This document shows, piece by piece, positions 63,272-64,000 of a DNA stretch of 64,000 nucleotides. Origin of the DNA: Orthonyx spaldingii (taxonomy: Eukaryota > Chordata > Aves > Passeriformes > Orthonychidae); the NCBI GenBank assembly GCA_013397795.1, contig VZTJ01001132.1, positions 521,101 through 585,100 on the forward strand, in the 5' to 3' direction. Position numbers and translations under genes: made by a program. Numbering within the stretch: position 1 is the stretch's first letter; each line of letters begins with the position of its first letter. Under the pieces are notes generated by a model. That model searched no databases, was not told the DNA's origin, and saw only the letters and a list, made by a program, of their open reading frames with translations.

Positions 63272-64000
63272 TTTCATTTATTTTCGCCTTCACTGACAGC
63301 ATAAACACACTGCAATTGCTCCACAACAGCACACTACACCCAAATTATTTCTGTGGTTGCTTATTTACTGAGATTATAGTCATGCCTCAAGGCCTCACCT
63401 TTGATGTCTGAAACTTTGTGGGCAAAGTTTTCTGGAGGAAAAGAATGACTTCCAGTATTCCCCATCCAGCCCTGTGACTTGCCCAAGGTGACACAGCTGG
63501 GCAGTGGCAGAGCAGGGACAGCACACCTCTGCAAGGGGAAGTCCTGGGGTATCTGTCAGCACCCCCTTTCTGATTCCAGTTGCAGAGGCACGAATGACTG
63601 TGTCATCATGGTGAAATCAGTGAAATCAGGCAGCCAAACCATGCACGGGATCTTGGCTCACACCCATTTAAAAAAAAATTGAAAACAAAGTCAGTTTCAC
63701 TGTGAATAAATCATTTGCTCTACAGGTCTAGCAAAGAGTGTAACAGGAAATCAAAAAAGAAAACCAGCTCTATGATCAGCAAGAGAACAGAGTTCAAGAA
63801 CATCTGCACGGCAAAGGACAGAACCTGAACTTGCACTCAGGAGGGATGGGATAGATTAACGGCTAGAGCAGACTTAATTTCTTCAGCAGGTACAAAAACC
63901 AAGGAGTAGCTATAGACACCAGAACCCTGACTAGAAGCTAATGAATCCTCAGCTAAACGAGGCAGCAAGTCAGGGAACATTCAGGAAGGGCAGATGCTGA
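63272..64000. other. Non-coding DNA at the window edge
   Basis: Nothing is recognised. A short plus-strand frame (63,479-63,682) has no domain. A gene lying beyond the window could reach in, but I see no exon. Confidence 0.5.

Overview
This window looks like vertebrate nuclear DNA, almost certainly from a bird. The best evidence is three fragments of CR1 LINE retrotransposons of the avian type (16,960-17,019, 17,894-18,080 and 37,362-37,775). The last still encodes the C-terminal end of a CR1 reverse transcriptase on the minus strand. A passerine is plausible from overall texture only. There are no bacterial-style gene arrays, operons or CRISPR arrays, and I found no tRNA or rRNA gene. Open reading frames are short, overlap on both strands and lack recognisable domains, as expected for intergenic or intronic DNA. 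I could not identify any confirmed protein-coding gene, so most of the window is described as non-coding.

Layout. 1-5,830: unique non-coding DNA with one A-rich tract. 5,831-8,156: two related solo LTRs of an endogenous retrovirus in the same orientation, about 1.1 kb apart. 8,157-16,280: unique DNA with a homeodomain/POU motif cluster near 15.5-15.8 kb. 16,281-18,080: a polypurine tract followed by two CR1 3' ends. 22,538-23,458: a 142-bp direct duplication (5 differences, no gaps). Each copy holds an exon-like unit: a pyrimidine tract, an AG acceptor, one 91-nt open frame, then GT. It is followed by a strongly AT-rich island (about 23,590-24,110) with a TA/CA microsatellite. 29,960-30,340: a small CpG-rich segment directly abutting a 638-bp minisatellite (30,341-30,978) made of 29 units of 22 bp in a perfect 88-bp higher-order pattern. 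35,640-36,200 and 44,200-44,285: compact transcription-factor motif clusters that are candidate conserved enhancers. 37,362-37,775: the minus-strand CR1. The rest is unique non-coding DNA with scattered simple repeats.

There is no set of genes whose cooperation can be described. The items most worth checking are the duplicated exon-like unit at 22.5-23.5 kb, the CpG-rich segment joined to the higher-order minisatellite at 30-31 kb, and the GATA plus paired-octamer cluster at 44.2 kb. I did not find convincing evidence for a new biological system.
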